This document shows, piece by piece, positions 22,185 to 34,689 of a DNA stretch of 64,000 nucleotides. The stretch lies in assembly GCA_963921935.1 (NCBI GenBank), contig OY998176.1, positions 47,083,813 through 47,147,812 on the forward strand, given 5' to 3'. Origin of the DNA: Galeruca laticollis. Its lineage: Eukaryota > Arthropoda > Insecta > Coleoptera > Chrysomelidae. The translations under genes were made by a program, and so were the position numbers. The notes under the pieces were generated by a model. It had not been told where the DNA came from, ran no database searches, and saw nothing but the letters and a program-made list of their open reading frames with translations. How positions within the stretch are numbered: position 1 is the first letter of the stretch; each line of letters starts with the position of its first letter.

Positions 22185-23045
22185 GATATTCTCCAAAAAT
22201 AACCAAAAATGTAGTATATCTGGATTTATAGGACCCGTTGTATTCACTCTAGTGAACTGAAAATGAATAGGGTTCATCTGTGAGACACCTTGAAAAATAT
22301 CCAATTATAAAACTGGTCACTTGTATACACTACGGAGGCTGTATCAAACTAACAACCCGAAATTTCTCCAAAAAATGACCAAGAATGTAACACTTCAGGA
22401 ACTGTAGCACTCGTTGCACTAGCTCTAGTGAGGTGAAAATCGATAAATTTAATCTATAAGATGTCCTGAACAATATTCAATCATGAAAATGGTCACTTGT
22501 ATAAACTCCGGAGGCTGTATCGTGCAAAAAAACTGAAAATTCTCCAAAAATGACAAAATTTGGCATGTACGATAGTAGCAGTTGTACTGACTCTGGTGAG
22601 CTGAAAACCCATAGAGTTCATCAGTGAGATGTCCTGAACAATATTCAATACTAAAGTTGGTGACTTGTTGCACTCCGGAGGCTGTATCGTGCTAACAAAC
22701 TGAAATTTCTCAGAAAATGGCATAATTTGGTACTTCAAGTATCACGGTACCCGTTGTACTGACTCTGGCGAGCTGAAAATCAATAGGGTTCATCAATGAG
22801 ATGTCCTGAACAATACTGAATCATGAAATTGGTGACTCGTTGCACTACGGAGGCTGTATCGTGCTAACAATCTGAAATTTCTCGGAAAATGACAAAAATG
22901 TCGTACTTCATGTACCATAGTACCCGTTACACTGGCTCTGGTGAGCTTAAAATCAATTGAATTTATCTGTGAGAGGTCCTGAACAATATTAAATCATAAA
23001 ATTGGTAACTAGTTGCACTCCGGATGCTGTATCGCGCTAACAAAA
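22185..23045. repeat. Satellite array, about 172-bp unit, about five copies
   Basis: The word GGAGGCTGTATC (or a one-base variant) recurs at 22334, 22510, 22677, 22849 and 23022, giving spacings of 176, 167, 172 and 173. Between them GTGAGATGTCCTGAACAATA, CTCTGGTGAGCTGAAAA and GTACCCGTTGTACTG recur in order. Units differ by point changes and 1-5-bp indels. Short minus-strand frames across it are by-products of the repetition, not genes. The period is close to a nucleosome repeat, as in many insect satellites. Confidence 0.92.
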
Positions 23046-23744
23046 CATGTAACGGAAAGTGACCGACACAACGACGATGATTCTTCTAAAAACCGTTTTT
23101 TCGTGTTGTTCTTAATGAAAAACGTAAAAATAACTGAAAAAATTCAAAATTCCAACTTTTTTTGGGGTAAACTAATACTTTTCTCACATATTGGATAGGT
23201 TGGGCGGAAAAGTAAAAGTGATATTTATTATTACCTACTATCTATTGATAAAAATCACCAAAATATTTCAATTTCAGATTCTAATTCTGATTAACAAAGT
23301 TTAGGTTAAAATAACATAGTTTAAAAAAATAGATAACCATAACTCAATTCAATATTATTTAGATCTATAGTTATTTTAAATATAACTTTTAATTTCCTGG
23401 TTATTTCTATGTTCTGTAAAAAATGACTAACTATTCAAGACAATTCTGTTTTTTTCTCAATTTGACAAATATTATAAAAAAATGGAATACATCTTTTGAT
23501 ATTTTATACAATTTACCATGTACAACTCTTTATAATATATCATCCTCGTAGACTGTATCCCTGAAAATTCAACAAATTAATTCCGAAAGCTTGGACTAAA
23601 AGTATAAAGAGTTCTCTACTTAACTTGCCGCTTCCCCAACAATTTTCTGTTTACATTGTAACATTTTTACTTTTCCTATATGTCGCCCAACGAAATCGAA
23701 TAATTCCTAGCCGCCCTGGCACAACAATATTTTCGTCGAAGCGA
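23046..23744. other. No gene recognised
   Basis: AT-rich; nothing seen beyond chance frames. Confidence 0.35.
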
Positions 23745-24540
23745 AGGATATCGTTCTTTATGACCAATGAACATTGAAAAATTGAGGAACAAAATGTCTC
23801 TGGACGCCGAAAAGGTTTGTTACGCTTCAATCTTGATTTTCAATTCAAGTAAATAACAACTGAAAATATACAATAGTTTTTAATATCACCTCTAAAAAAA
23901 ATGTGCGATGTGCAAAAAGGTACTTTTTACGAAATTCTGGGTAGATATCGTAATTGGTGAATGTATGTCCTCGAATCGTTTTATATGGTTTGTTATAAGG
24001 TTTTGTTAAGAACTAGCTTTACCGTTATTTTGCGGGAAAAAATTTCAAAAAAAGGCTGTCTATCCCCAAAATCTCGTGACGAGATCCAGTCTGCGACAAA
24101 TACTTGACTGAGGCAGTTGTAAATTTCCAAGAATGTCAACTCTATTTACGTCTCGTATTTATCGTTATTAAGATTAAGATATCGTATCATATCGTACCAA
24201 AGTATCGATATTTCTTGTGCTTAGTCGGCGAATTAAAATAATCGAAGTATCTGTGTATTGTGCTACTACCAAGATTAAGTTTCCGAAGAATACCGAGTGC
24301 CTGTGATTTGTTCCATCACGCGGTAAGAGTAGATTACTGATTACAAGTATTGTCATAAGAAATTAAACCTACCGCATCGAGAAACCACGCCTCCGGCGTT
24401 TATGCAAGTTTCATCATCCAAGTTGATTACCTGAATAGTATTGTCGTGATTGGCTGGTGATTGCTGGACTCAGGTATCGTTAATAATTATTTTATACCTC
24501 CCTACCTGGAGTAAATCGCACCTTTTCTTTCCCGAAGGAA
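23745..24540 (-). repeat. Dispersed repeat family D, longest copy
   Basis: Read on the minus strand, this segment is related along its length to 38180-38590 and to 45983-46470. Shared words include GAGTGCCTGTGATTTGTTCC, CGTTTATGCAAGTTTCATC and GTCGTGATTGGCT (against 38180-38590), and GAAATTTACAACT, CTAGTTCTTAA and GACCAATGAACATTGAAAA (against 45983-46470). The three copies overlap only in part, so the full unit is near 0.8 kb. No coding sequence is seen. A solo LTR or a SINE-like unit is possible; I cannot tell which. Confidence 0.6.
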
Positions 24541-25000
24541 TAGAACGAATTTAGTTTCACGTCATCTTTTTTATCCATAATTAGAACACTACCGTGTTAA
24601 GACAATTATATTAAGCTAACTAGTTTTTTATTTGTAATATTATCTGTCCTATAGAGAATAATTCTGTTTAATGTTGTTTTATATAATAATCCTTGAGAAA
24701 TTCGGCGTGCACGCTTTAACCTAGATAAAATTATCTTTCGTTTTATTATCTTGACGTAACTTCCACAAAGCCGATGTTTTTGACCTATTTTCAAGTAATT
24801 CAGTGACGTAATATTATCCTACATTTTCTTTTATGAATGAACGGAAAATAATGTCATTAATAAACTAATTTTTTTGTTCGTAAATTCTGCGACATTTATC
24901 GTTTGTATATTTATATAATTTTAATTCGTATATCTGTTTTGTTCATTGGAACTTACCTTAACTATTTATTCCTCGAACAATAACCAAACGACGATATATA

Positions 25001-25001
<1 letters not shown>

Positions 25002-25037
<36 letters not shown>
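25002..25037. repeat. (TA)n tract
   Basis: A simple TA repeat that borders the left end of the 478-bp satellite array. Confidence 0.95.
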
Positions 25038-25042
<5 letters not shown>

Positions 25043-25046
25043 CAAA

Positions 25047-26380
25047 ATGAATATAATTTCATAAAATACTAGGTGTCTATATGAAACATAAATTTCGATT
25101 TTCTACTACACCCGCCTTCAGTCGAAATTTCAAAGAATGTCGACGTATTGGCCTGACCGTTCTTCGAAGGAAAAAACAACTACATTCCTGGCAAATACCA
25201 CGCAGAATATTGAATTACATCCCCTTCGAGAACCGTGACGTCGATCAGCCATTTTGCCGATACGGACATCTGTGGTGATTCGCAACTGATAGCGAAATGG
25301 CATAGTACACTTACGCGTTTCGACCTTCCTGGGTCTCTTCAAGAGTGCCGTAATGCCTACCAGTTCAGAATCTTTAATCCGAACTGATGAAACCGCCCTC
25401 CGACAACTTCACTTGGCTCGTGTAGTTACACACAAGCGAGAAGCAATCAGCTGGCGCTATCTTCACTTCCAGTTGCGAACCAACACCTCAGATAAATGCG
25501 ACCGTATTAGTAGTATGAAATGAAATGAATATAATTTCATGAAATACTAGGTGTCTATTTGAAACATAAATTTCGATTTTCTACTACACCTGCCTTCAGT
25601 CAAAGTTTCAAATAATTTCGACGTATTGGCCTGACCGTTCTTCGAAGGAAAAAACAACCACATTCCTGGCAAATACCACGCAGAATATTGAATTACATCC
25701 CCTTAGAAAATCGTGACGTCGATCAGCCATTTTGCCGATACGGACAACTGTGGTGATTCGCAACTGATAGCGGAATGGCATAGTACACTTACGCGTTTCG
25801 ACCTTCTTGGGTCTCTTCAAGAGTGTCGTAATGCCTTCCAGTTAGAATCTCTAATCCGAACTAAAGATACCGCCCTCCGACAACTTCACTTGGCTCGTGT
25901 AGTGACACACAAGCGAGAAGCAGTCAGCTGGCGCTATCTTCATTTTCAGTTGCAAACCAACACCTCAGATAAATGCGACCGTATTAGTTGTATGAAATAA
26001 AATGAATATAAGTTCATAAAATACTAGGTGTCTATATGAAACATAAATTTCGATTTTCTACTACACCTGCCTTCAGTCGAAATTTCAAATAATTTCGACG
26101 TATTGGCCTGACCGTTCTTCGAAGGAAAAAACAACTACATTCCTGGCAAATACCACGCAGAATATTGAATTACATCCCCTTCGAAAACCGTGACGTCGAT
26201 CAGCCATTTTGCCGATACGGACATATGTGGTGATTCGCAACTGATAGCGGAATGGCATAGTAAACTTACGCGTTTCGACCTTCTTGGGTCTCTTCAAGAG
26301 TGAATGCCTTCCAGTTCAGAATCTCTAATCCGAACTGAAGATACCGCCCTCCGACAACTTCACTTGGCTCGTGTAGTTGC
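25047..26380 (+). repeat. Satellite array, 478-bp unit, 2.8 copies
   Basis: ATGAATATAA begins units at 25047, 25525 and 26002, giving periods of 478 and 477. Each unit carries the same landmarks in order: CTAGGTGTCTAT, TTCTACTACACC, TATTGGCCTGACCGTTCTTC, GATCAGCCATTTTGCCGATA, TTACGCGTTTCGACCT, CCGCCCTCCGACAACTTCAC, and CAACACCTCAGATAAATGCG. The third unit stops after CGTGTAGTTGCACA at about 26381. A 65-75-codon minus-strand frame recurs in each unit, but it shifts with small indels and shows no known domain, so I do not call it a gene. The GC content is higher than in the surroundings. Confidence 0.93.
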
Positions 26381-26386
26381 ACAAAA

Positions 26387-27523
26387 ACTATTCGGTTAAT
26401 TGATTTTAAAAACTCGCGACTTTTGGATAATCGATTTTTTTTGTCAAACTCTTAAATCTTATTCTACAAGGTATAACACAAGATTGTTGCCAGGCAATAA
26501 GACGTCATAAAATAGTTATTGAACTATTTTAAAGGTATCCCATGTGTAAGTACCCTTAATAATCAGCCTACGAAAAATCTAATTAGATATACTTCGTAAA
26601 TGATCTTGTTCTTCCGGCAGAATGATTTCGACGAAACCGTTACACATATCGTATTCGACTTTTATATACACGTTCTGCATCTTCCTTGTAAGGTTTTTCA
26701 GCACAACCAGAAAGAGGTTTAATAACTAATAAATCGACGTTGAAGATGGGATTTATTTACTATTATAAACTCCTCCCCAGAAAGAAAAAGATACCTCAGA
26801 AAAAATTATCGTTAGATACGACATTATGCTACGAGTAACGCTTAATAAAAGCACTGTTTTCATGAGCGATTTGAAAGCTACTCCATTTCCTGAAAAGAAC
26901 ATAATATCATTCCTTCATACACACTTCGCGTTTTCAAGTGAAATTTTTTGTAATAGCTAACTTTTTAAGTGAATAAGAAGTAAAATAAAAAAAATGCATA
27001 ACATAATAAAATAGCCAGTGAATGAAGCTTAAATATATTAATGAAGTAATAGAACTTTTTGGAACGAGATACCTGAGAACGTAACTTAAAAAGTATCTAA
27101 AAGCATTTTAGAATTATTCCGCAGTAAAAGTAGGTATTCAAAAAAGAATCATTATCTGTAGAAAGTGTGATGTTATCTACATCTCACTTTTTCGACAAGG
27201 TTCACCGTTATTCTGTCTTTGTCAGTTATGCAGTAAATATGGCAACACTGCAGGACGTCACATTGATAGAAAAATTAACAGCAGTTTGAAAGTAAACTAT
27301 ACAAGGGACGCAACATTAGCTCACATTTAACAGGTCGTAAAAATGATAGTAAAATGTAAAAATAACGTATATGGTTATTTAAAAGATAATTGAAAATTGA
27401 GACCATTGCCGGGATCGGGGTGAAGTGAGCAACAATATATTCGTACTTCCAGTTCTCTATTTGGCTTCTTTCTCGTGGACGCTAAAATGTATGAGTTTTG
27501 AAAGGATGCAGAAATGATAGTAA

Positions 27524-27580
<57 letters not shown>

Positions 27581-28906
27581 GAATATAATTTCATAAAATA
27601 CGAGGTGCTATATGAAATATAAATTTCGATTTTCTACTACACCTGTTTTAGTCGAAACTTCAATAATTTCGACTTATTGGCCTGACCGTTCTTCGAAGGG
27701 CAAAACAACTACATTCCTGGCTAATACCACGCAGAATATTGAATTACATCCCCTTCGAAAACCATAACGTCGATCAGCCATTTTGCCGATACGGACATGT
27801 GTGGTGATTCGCAACTGATAGCGGAATGGCATAGTACACTTACGCGTTTCGACCTTCTTGGGTCTCTTCAAGAGTGCCGTAATGCCTTCCAGTTCAGAAG
27901 CTCTAAATTTCGATTTTCTACTACATCTGCCTTCAGTCGAAATTTCAAATAATTTCGACGTATTGGCTTGACCGTTCTTCGAAGGAAAAAACAACTACAT
28001 TCCTGGCAAATACCACGCAGAATATTGATGACACTGCTTCCCGCTTGTGTGTAATTACACGAGCCAAGTGAAGTTGTCGGAGGGCGGTATCTTCAGTTCG
28101 GATTAGAGATTCTGAACTGGAAGGCATTACGGCACTCTTGAAGAGATCCAAGAAGGTCGAAACGCGTAAGTGTACTATGCCATTCCGCAATCAGTTGCGA
28201 ATCACCATAGATGTCCGTATCGGCAAAATGGCTGATCGACGTCACGGTTTTCGAAGGGGATGTAATTCAATATTCTGCGTGGTATTTGCCAGGAATGTAG
28301 TTGTTTTTTCCTTCGAAGAACGGTCAGGCCAATACGTCGAAATTATGTGAAATTTCGACTGAAGGCAGGTGTAGTAGAAAATCGAAATTTATGTTTCATA
28401 TAGACACCTAGTATTTTATGAAATTATATTCATTTTATTTCATACGACTAATACGGTCGCATTTATCTGAGGTGTTGGTTCGCAACTGAAAGTGAAGATA
28501 GCGCCAGCTGACTGCTTCTCGCTTGTGTGTAACTACACGAGCCAAGTGAAGTTGTCGGAGGGCGGTATCTTCAGTTCGGATTAGAGCTTCTGAACTGGAA
28601 GGCATTACGGCACTCTTGAAGAGACCCAAGAAGGTCGAAACGCGTAAGTGTACTATGCCATTCCGCTATCAGTTGCGAATCACCACACATGTCCGTATCG
28701 GCAAAATGGCTGATCGACGTTATGGTTTTCGAAGGGGATGTAATTCAATATTCTGCGTGGTATTAGCCAGGAATGTAGTTGTTTTGCCCTTCGAAGAACG
28801 GTCAGGCCAATAAGTCGAAATTATTGAAGTTTCGACTAAAACAGGTGTAGTAGAAAATCGAAATTTATATTTCATATAGCACCTCGTATTTTATGAAATT
28901 ATATTC

Positions 28907-28953
<47 letters not shown>

Positions 28954-30090
28954 TTACTATCATTTCTGCATCCTTTCAAAACTCATACATTTTAGCGTCC
29001 ACGAGAAAGAAGCCAAATAGAGAACTGGAAGTACGAATATATTGTTGCTCACTTCACCCCGATCCCGGCAATGGTCTCAATTTTCAATTATCTTTTAAAT
29101 AACCATATACGTTATTTTTACATTTTACTATCATTTTTACGACCTGTTAAATGTGAGCTAATGTTGCGTCCCTTGTATAGTTTACTTTCAAACTGCTGTT
29201 AATTTTTCTATCAATGTGACGTCCTGCAGTGTTGCCATATTTACTGCATAACTGACAAAGACAGAATAACGGTGAACCTTGTCGAAAAAGTGAGATGTAG
29301 ATAACATCACACTTTCTACAGATAATGATTCTTTTTTGAATACCTACTTTTACTGCGGAATAATTCTAAAATGCTTTTAGATACTTTTTAAGTTACGTTC
29401 TCAGGTATCTCGTTCCAAAAAGTTCTATTACTTCATTAATATATTTAAGCTTCATTCACTGGCTATTTTATTATGTTATGCATTTTTTTTATTTTACTTC
29501 TTATTCACTTAAAAAGTTAGCTATTACAAAAAATTTCACTTGAAAACGCGAAGTGTGTATGAAGGAATGATATTATGTTCTTTTCAGGAAATGGAGTAGC
29601 TTTCAAATCGCTCATGAAAACAGTGCTTTTATTAAGCGTTACTCGTAGCATAATGTCGTATCTAACGATAATTTTTTCTGAGGTATCTTTTTCTTTCTGG
29701 GGAGGAGTTTATAATAGTAAATAAATCCCATCTTCAACGTCGATTTATTAGTTATTAAACCTCTTTTTGGTTGTGCTGAAAAACCTTACAAGGAAGATGC
29801 AGAACGTGTATATAAAAGTCGAATACGATATGTGTAACGGTTTCGTCGAAATCATTCTGCCGGAAGAACAAGATCATTTACGAAGTATATCTAATTAGAT
29901 TTTTCGTAGGCTGATTATTAAGGGTACTTACACATGGGATACCTTTAAAATAGTTCAATAACTATTTTATGACGTCTTATTGCCTGGCAACAATCTTGTG
30001 TTATACCTTGTAGAATAAGATTTAAGAGTTTGACAAAAAAAATCGATTATCCAAAAGTCGCGAGTTTTTAAAATCAATTAACCGAATAGT
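26387..30090. repeat. 3.7-kb inverted duplication (palindrome)
   Basis: The left arm 26387-27905 and right arm 28582-30090 are near-identical inverted copies of about 1.5 kb. ACTATTCGGTTAATTG at the left edge faces CAATTAACCGAATAGT at the right edge. Each arm holds about 1.15 kb of anonymous sequence, then a (TA)n tract (27530-27575 and 28912-28950), then the start of a 478-bp satellite unit. About 676 bp between the arms consist of further satellite pieces in mixed orientation. Differences between arms are few (for example AGAAAGAGG versus TTTTTGGTTG near 26710/29763), pointing to a recent event or continuing conversion between the arms. Confidence 0.9.
27579..28908. repeat. 478-bp satellite units at the palindrome centre, head-to-head
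   Basis: A plus-orientation unit starts at 27579 and breaks at 27905 after CAGTTCAGAAGCTCTAA. A second partial plus unit (about 27906-28028) starts part-way in. From 28029 the units are inverted: one partial (28029-28433) and one nearly complete (28434-28908). The two outermost units share private changes absent from the 25-26 kb array (TACGAGGTGCTA for TACTAGGTGTCTA, GGGCAAAACAAC for GGAAAAAACAAC), which shows that they were duplicated together. Confidence 0.9.
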
Positions 30091-31496
30091 CGAAAATTCG
30101 ATTAATTGATTAGTAGAATAATCGATTAGCCAACTAAAAGAATAGTCCATTAAACGGTTATTGGATTGATAGAATGGTCGATTAGTCAGTTAGTCGCCTA
30201 ATCGATTTGTTGACTGTTTTAATATCTCCTTACCAGCACAGCAACTTTGAATAAACTGCTGCTCTTGTATGATATTATGTCTGCTTTACCCAAGCGCGTG
30301 CCTCTTAGTTGTAAAGGGCTTCTCTAAATGTTACAAATGGAAGTTTGACTATTCGAGTAATCGACTAGTTAGTCTACTATTCGATTTTTGATTAATCGGT
30401 TAATGGAATAATTCATCTCTGAAAATTTGTTTTCCTAATTTTCATCTCAGTATTCAGAATTTTCTCGATTGCTCCGATATAACTGAGTAGTCACTTCAGC
30501 AGGATATAATATATCAGTTAATCGTGTATATTAAAGTAACAGTCAATAAATAATTTGAGGAGAAAGTAAGGTTTATTCATGTTTGATGTATCTAATACTA
30601 GAAAATGTTATTAAGGGTTTTCATTTGTAATAGTATATTGAGTATCCAGAACGGTAAGGAAATTTTACCGATGGAAGACAATTGTTGGAGAAGGAGCATA
30701 GCGACGATTACAATAAGTATTATTGTCTTAGAGCGGTAGTCCTTAACCTTCGTGATGCTTATGACGTTTTTGCGCGAAAACTTCGTGATGCTTAAAACGT
30801 TTTTTGCGCGATTGAATGTATTACAAAACACTTCTAATAAAAATACCTAATACAGATTCATGGTGTCTAGCAACACTAATATCCACCTCCTTTTATTATG
30901 TTTTAAATGTATCTCCTCGTCTTTTTCTAATTTTCCGATTATTAAATTTACTTACCGTTCTAGAACTCCAAAAACCTTACTTCCGAATTTATTGTTAGCA
31001 ACCAGCAAACACAACTTACGTGCTTGGAATCACACGTAGTAAACAACCAAATAGAGCTCAATCGCCCAAAAATTTGTTAAATTACGAAAGTGTTGGCGTC
31101 AGGATCATAAAAATACAGTAAAATAGATAGAATATAAAATATATTGTGAAAACCATAAATAAAATATAATACTTAAATGCTGCACGAACAAATGAAATAA
31201 TAAAACAATACACATAGAGGGTGGTCGGCGAGATTCTATAGGTTAAAATAACACTAATATATCTCAGCAGAAAATCTTCCAGTAATAAGTTATAGGATCT
31301 GAAAATTCAATTTTTTATTTGTGTGGTTATTCCTAAATATTTCAAGATAAATATCTAATTTGAATTCATCTGCTTCACTACTATGTACTACATTAAAAGA
31401 AAAATTCTTTAGCAACTAACTTCAAATTTACATTTTTTTTACAGAAAGCATGAAGCTAATAATATATTTCAAAGTTATGTTAAGTACCTCTTACAG
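30091..31496. other. Low-complexity CGATTAAT-rich stretch, then anonymous DNA
   Basis: From 30091 to about 30400 words such as CGATTAGT, CGATTAAT and AATAGTCGA recur irregularly. Further right, no gene is recognised up to the host gene candidate. AATAAA-like words on the minus strand near 31310 could serve as its polyadenylation signal. Confidence 0.4.
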
Positions 31497-31924
31497 TTAA
31501 GTGAAGTTTACGAAAATCTTTCTTTTAATGTAGTACTTAATAGTTAACAAATGTGCCAAATTTAAAATAAATATATCAAAATGCTGTGGCTGTAAAGCAT
31601 CAAACATAGAGCGAATAGATGGTTCTAGTTGTATGACTTCCAATAACATTTTTGCAAGTTCTCGCATTTTCCGTGAAGTAACAGCTACAACATAACTAAC
31701 ATATAAAATGTACTTTCAGAAGTACTTTAAAGCTTTGGGATAATAAAATTTTTGCTAAATATCGATAAAAGATAAACAAAGTAATACTTACCAATTAGTT
31801 GTCTAATCTTATGAGTCCTGTGTGATAGTACAGACTTAGTATTAGGCTTAGGCTTCTCCTTCATTTCTTTTTTTTTATGTAACAAACACTGTATAACTGG
31901 ATGGTGAATAGGCGAACGCAACAT
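31497..31924 (-). CDS. Candidate host gene, two exons, unknown function
   Basis: Exon 1 runs from ATG (31922-31924) to 31792 and begins MLRSPIHHPVIQCLLH, then a lysine-rich stretch (KKKEMKEKPKPNTKS) and HRTHKIRQLI. A canonical donor GTAAGT follows at 31791-31786. The 107-base intron ends TTATGTTGTAG, and exon 2 starts at 31684 in the matching phase: the single leftover G of exon 1 plus CT gives alanine. Exon 2 reads VTSRKMRELAKMLLEVIQLE, PSIRSMFDALQPQHFDIFI, and ends at a TAA at 31499-31497. The product would be 106 residues, basic at the start and helical after. I recognise no family. Exon 2 may really end earlier at a weak donor, and an upstream exon is possible (an AG lies 7 bases before the ATG). 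The consistent phase and the protein-like text are the grounds for calling it real. Confidence 0.6.
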
Positions 31925-32007
31925 AGGGATTCTAATGTTAATTTATAATACCCTAATACAAGTACTACCGATAGAAACTAACACTCTCTTTGCATCACTT
32001 TGATGTG

Positions 32008-32482
32008 TACAGGGTGGCCCATTTTCGATGGTTTTTTAGGGTATCTCAGAAACCAGCGGAGTTAGAGAGAAACTGATACAGTAACCTCAGGCCAATTTTT
32101 TGGTGAAATTTAACGGTGGATACAGAAACTCTACAACTGTTTTGTTTTCGAGATATAGGTCAAAATTGAATTTTTCAAAATTTCTAAAATTCTGTGTATT
32201 TCATTTAATTTCAAAGATACAAAAAAACGTAATTGTTCCTCCATGGCTATCGAGATATGACATTCACTTGTATTTTTTTGAATGAAATATACAGTTGGCT
32301 TTGAATTCATTAAATTGCTTATTTTTTATGCTTTTCAAAAATAGTTTAATATACTTATTTTCAAAAACAAGTGGATAATAGGAATTTTGTATCATTACGG
32401 TATAAACAAATAAACAACGGCGGATAACCTGTGACAAGTGGGTTTTAAGAATAACATTCAAAGAATGCTTTGACAACATGGT

Positions 32483-32533
<51 letters not shown>

Positions 32534-34060
32534 TTATTATTCTGTTTAAATATTTCAGAAATGTATATTTAAGGATGGAAGCAGTTATGGTGAGAAATTA
32601 TTAGTTATAATAACATAAATTTTATTGTATTTTTCTACAAATTATCATTAATGATCAAGTGTGATGTCTTGTGCACAATTACAAAAGCTAGTAGTAAACA
32701 TAATAGTAGAACTGTCTAGCATTACGTGTTTGCAGACAATTTTATTATTGGTAGGATTACATATAATAGTAGAATACGCAATGAGGGAAAAAGATGTATT
32801 TTATAACCAGGGGGCATTGAGGGTAAAACAGCATTCTCTCTGAGTTGCATATACTACTTTTTTCACGACTCATGCAAGATGTAGAGAAAAAAACGTTTCC
32901 AAAAATCCATTTTTATTGAGATTTACTAATTTTAATAATACCTACTGGTAGTCTTTGGCAATAAATTAGGAAACAAATTTTGATCATCGTGAAAATTCAG
33001 AAATAAACGAGCTTGTTTGAGTTGTTATGTTATGTGGATATTGAAGAATTACAATTGCTCAATTATTGAAGTATCAAATGCTGCGGTGGTCGATTTACTA
33101 CAAGAAAATTAGAGAAAGTTCTAAGAAACAGCTTGATGCATAATTAACATTTTTGGAATATTATTTACCTAGAGATTAATTTGCCACTTCTGTCACGATT
33201 TTGACATCAGAGAAGTTGATTTCTACTCCCGGTCTTAAAAAAAATTCATTATTTTACAAATATCAAGACTTGAAAGTTTTATGAAGTGGGATATGCTGTA
33301 CGCATTCATCGACTGAAGCCGACAAAATTTAGAAGCTGCATCTAAATTATATTTGCAAAGGTACTCCCATCGTTTTCAACCTAATCCAACTATTTTCACA
33401 TGATTCGGAAACATTTAAAAACGTTTGAATATTATTGTAAAATAATATTAATATTAAAATTAAAAAATAAAGTTATATTGAGTGTTATGTATTTTAACAA
33501 AATGGTAAATTCATATATTTGATACTGTAGCCGCCAGCCTCCTGTGTATATATTCAAAATAAAATAATTAAAATCCAGTACCAATTTCCACTCCACGGCC
33601 GAGAAACGATTGTGAATGGTGGAGTGATGGTCGTGTCGGCAAAAAAAAGTATAGCTGGAGATGTGAGCTTTTTACGAGTGATCATATGTGTTCGTCCGAT
33701 GTCCGATTATCGTAGTACATACGAACTGAATTATTTACAGATACTATTTCAAAGCCTACTTGTCAAATGTTTTCCGCCTCTGTTTATTTATTTATTCCAT
33801 AATTATACAGAATGCCTTTTATTCATTTGTTTACGAAAAGAAATGATTATATATTCTTGAAAAGCTTAAAAAATCAGCAACTCAATAGAATCATTGCCAA
33901 CTATATTTTCTATTTTAAAAAATACAAGTTAAGTTTATTGCGTTTCCACCGTTGAATTTGTCTCAAAAAAAATTGTCCTGAGAGTATAGTATCATTTTCT
34001 CTCTAATACCGCTGGTTTCTAAGAGGCCCTAAAAAGCCATCGAAAATGAGCCAACCTGTA
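32008..34060. mobile_element. 2.05-kb element with long, diverged terminal inverted repeats
   Basis: The left end TACAGGGTGGCCCATTTTCG faces a right end that reads, inverted, TACAGGTTGGCTCATTTTCG. Similarity continues inward: AGAAACCAGCGG, AACGGTGGA and, deeper, an ACAGTTGGC...GCTTTTCAA stretch followed by AAACAACGGCGGAtAAC/AAACAGAGGCGGAaAAC. The arms are therefore about 440 and 320 bp (32008-32455, 33740-34060). The interior holds a (TA)n tract at 32485-32526 and no recognisable transposase. The ACAGGGTG terminus fits the mariner-like group in this window. I infer an old non-autonomous member. Confidence 0.8.
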
Positions 34061-34689
34061 CAAATAATAGGACGCGACCCAAAACTTACTTACAAAGTTT
34101 TCCTTTTTTTTCATATTGCACGGTTAAGACGTTCATTAATGTTTATTTGACACTAAACTACCCATGCTATTATAGAAGTATTGGTAATTTGCGGTTTAGT
34201 TTTTCGTACATACGCTTCCCGCCTTTTATATAACACATCACAGCTAACTGACCATTAATCGTAAATAAAGTTCATACATATACTTACCAGTCTTACGGGT
34301 TCAGGCTACAAATCACTACTACTAATACGGATGTAACGTTCGCCAAAGTTGTAACTATACTATACTCCCGCAAACTAAAGAAATGAGTTTAGTTTAAAAT
34401 CTATTATCAATACCAGACACTACGTTGCCAAATCTACTGGACGTCAGAATGTGACGAAATTGTAATTTTATGTATATTAAAGTATATTCTGGTGCGCCAC
34501 CAGCAGAAATTCGTTGAACTAAAACTATACTTTTTTCATACATTTGCGTTCATTTGACCTTGGTTAATACTTAAATATAGAAGTATCTGCAAAAGATGGC
34601 AGTTTGACACCCGTGGCTAACCATAGTACTTTAGGTGGTCTTTTCCGTATGTTCTATGGGACAAATATTCATCAGAAATTGCAAAAAAC

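Noticed and set aside
22113..22738. Minus-strand frames of 63-81 codons in the 172-bp satellite
   Set aside because: They follow the repeat period and are interrupted differently in each unit.
25130..28813. Recurrent ~65-100-codon frames (MKRPKKVETRKCTMPF type) in the 478-bp satellite
   Set aside because: They recur only because the unit is repeated. Their ends shift with small indels, and no domain or start context is conserved. A coding role would need conservation of the frame in other copies.
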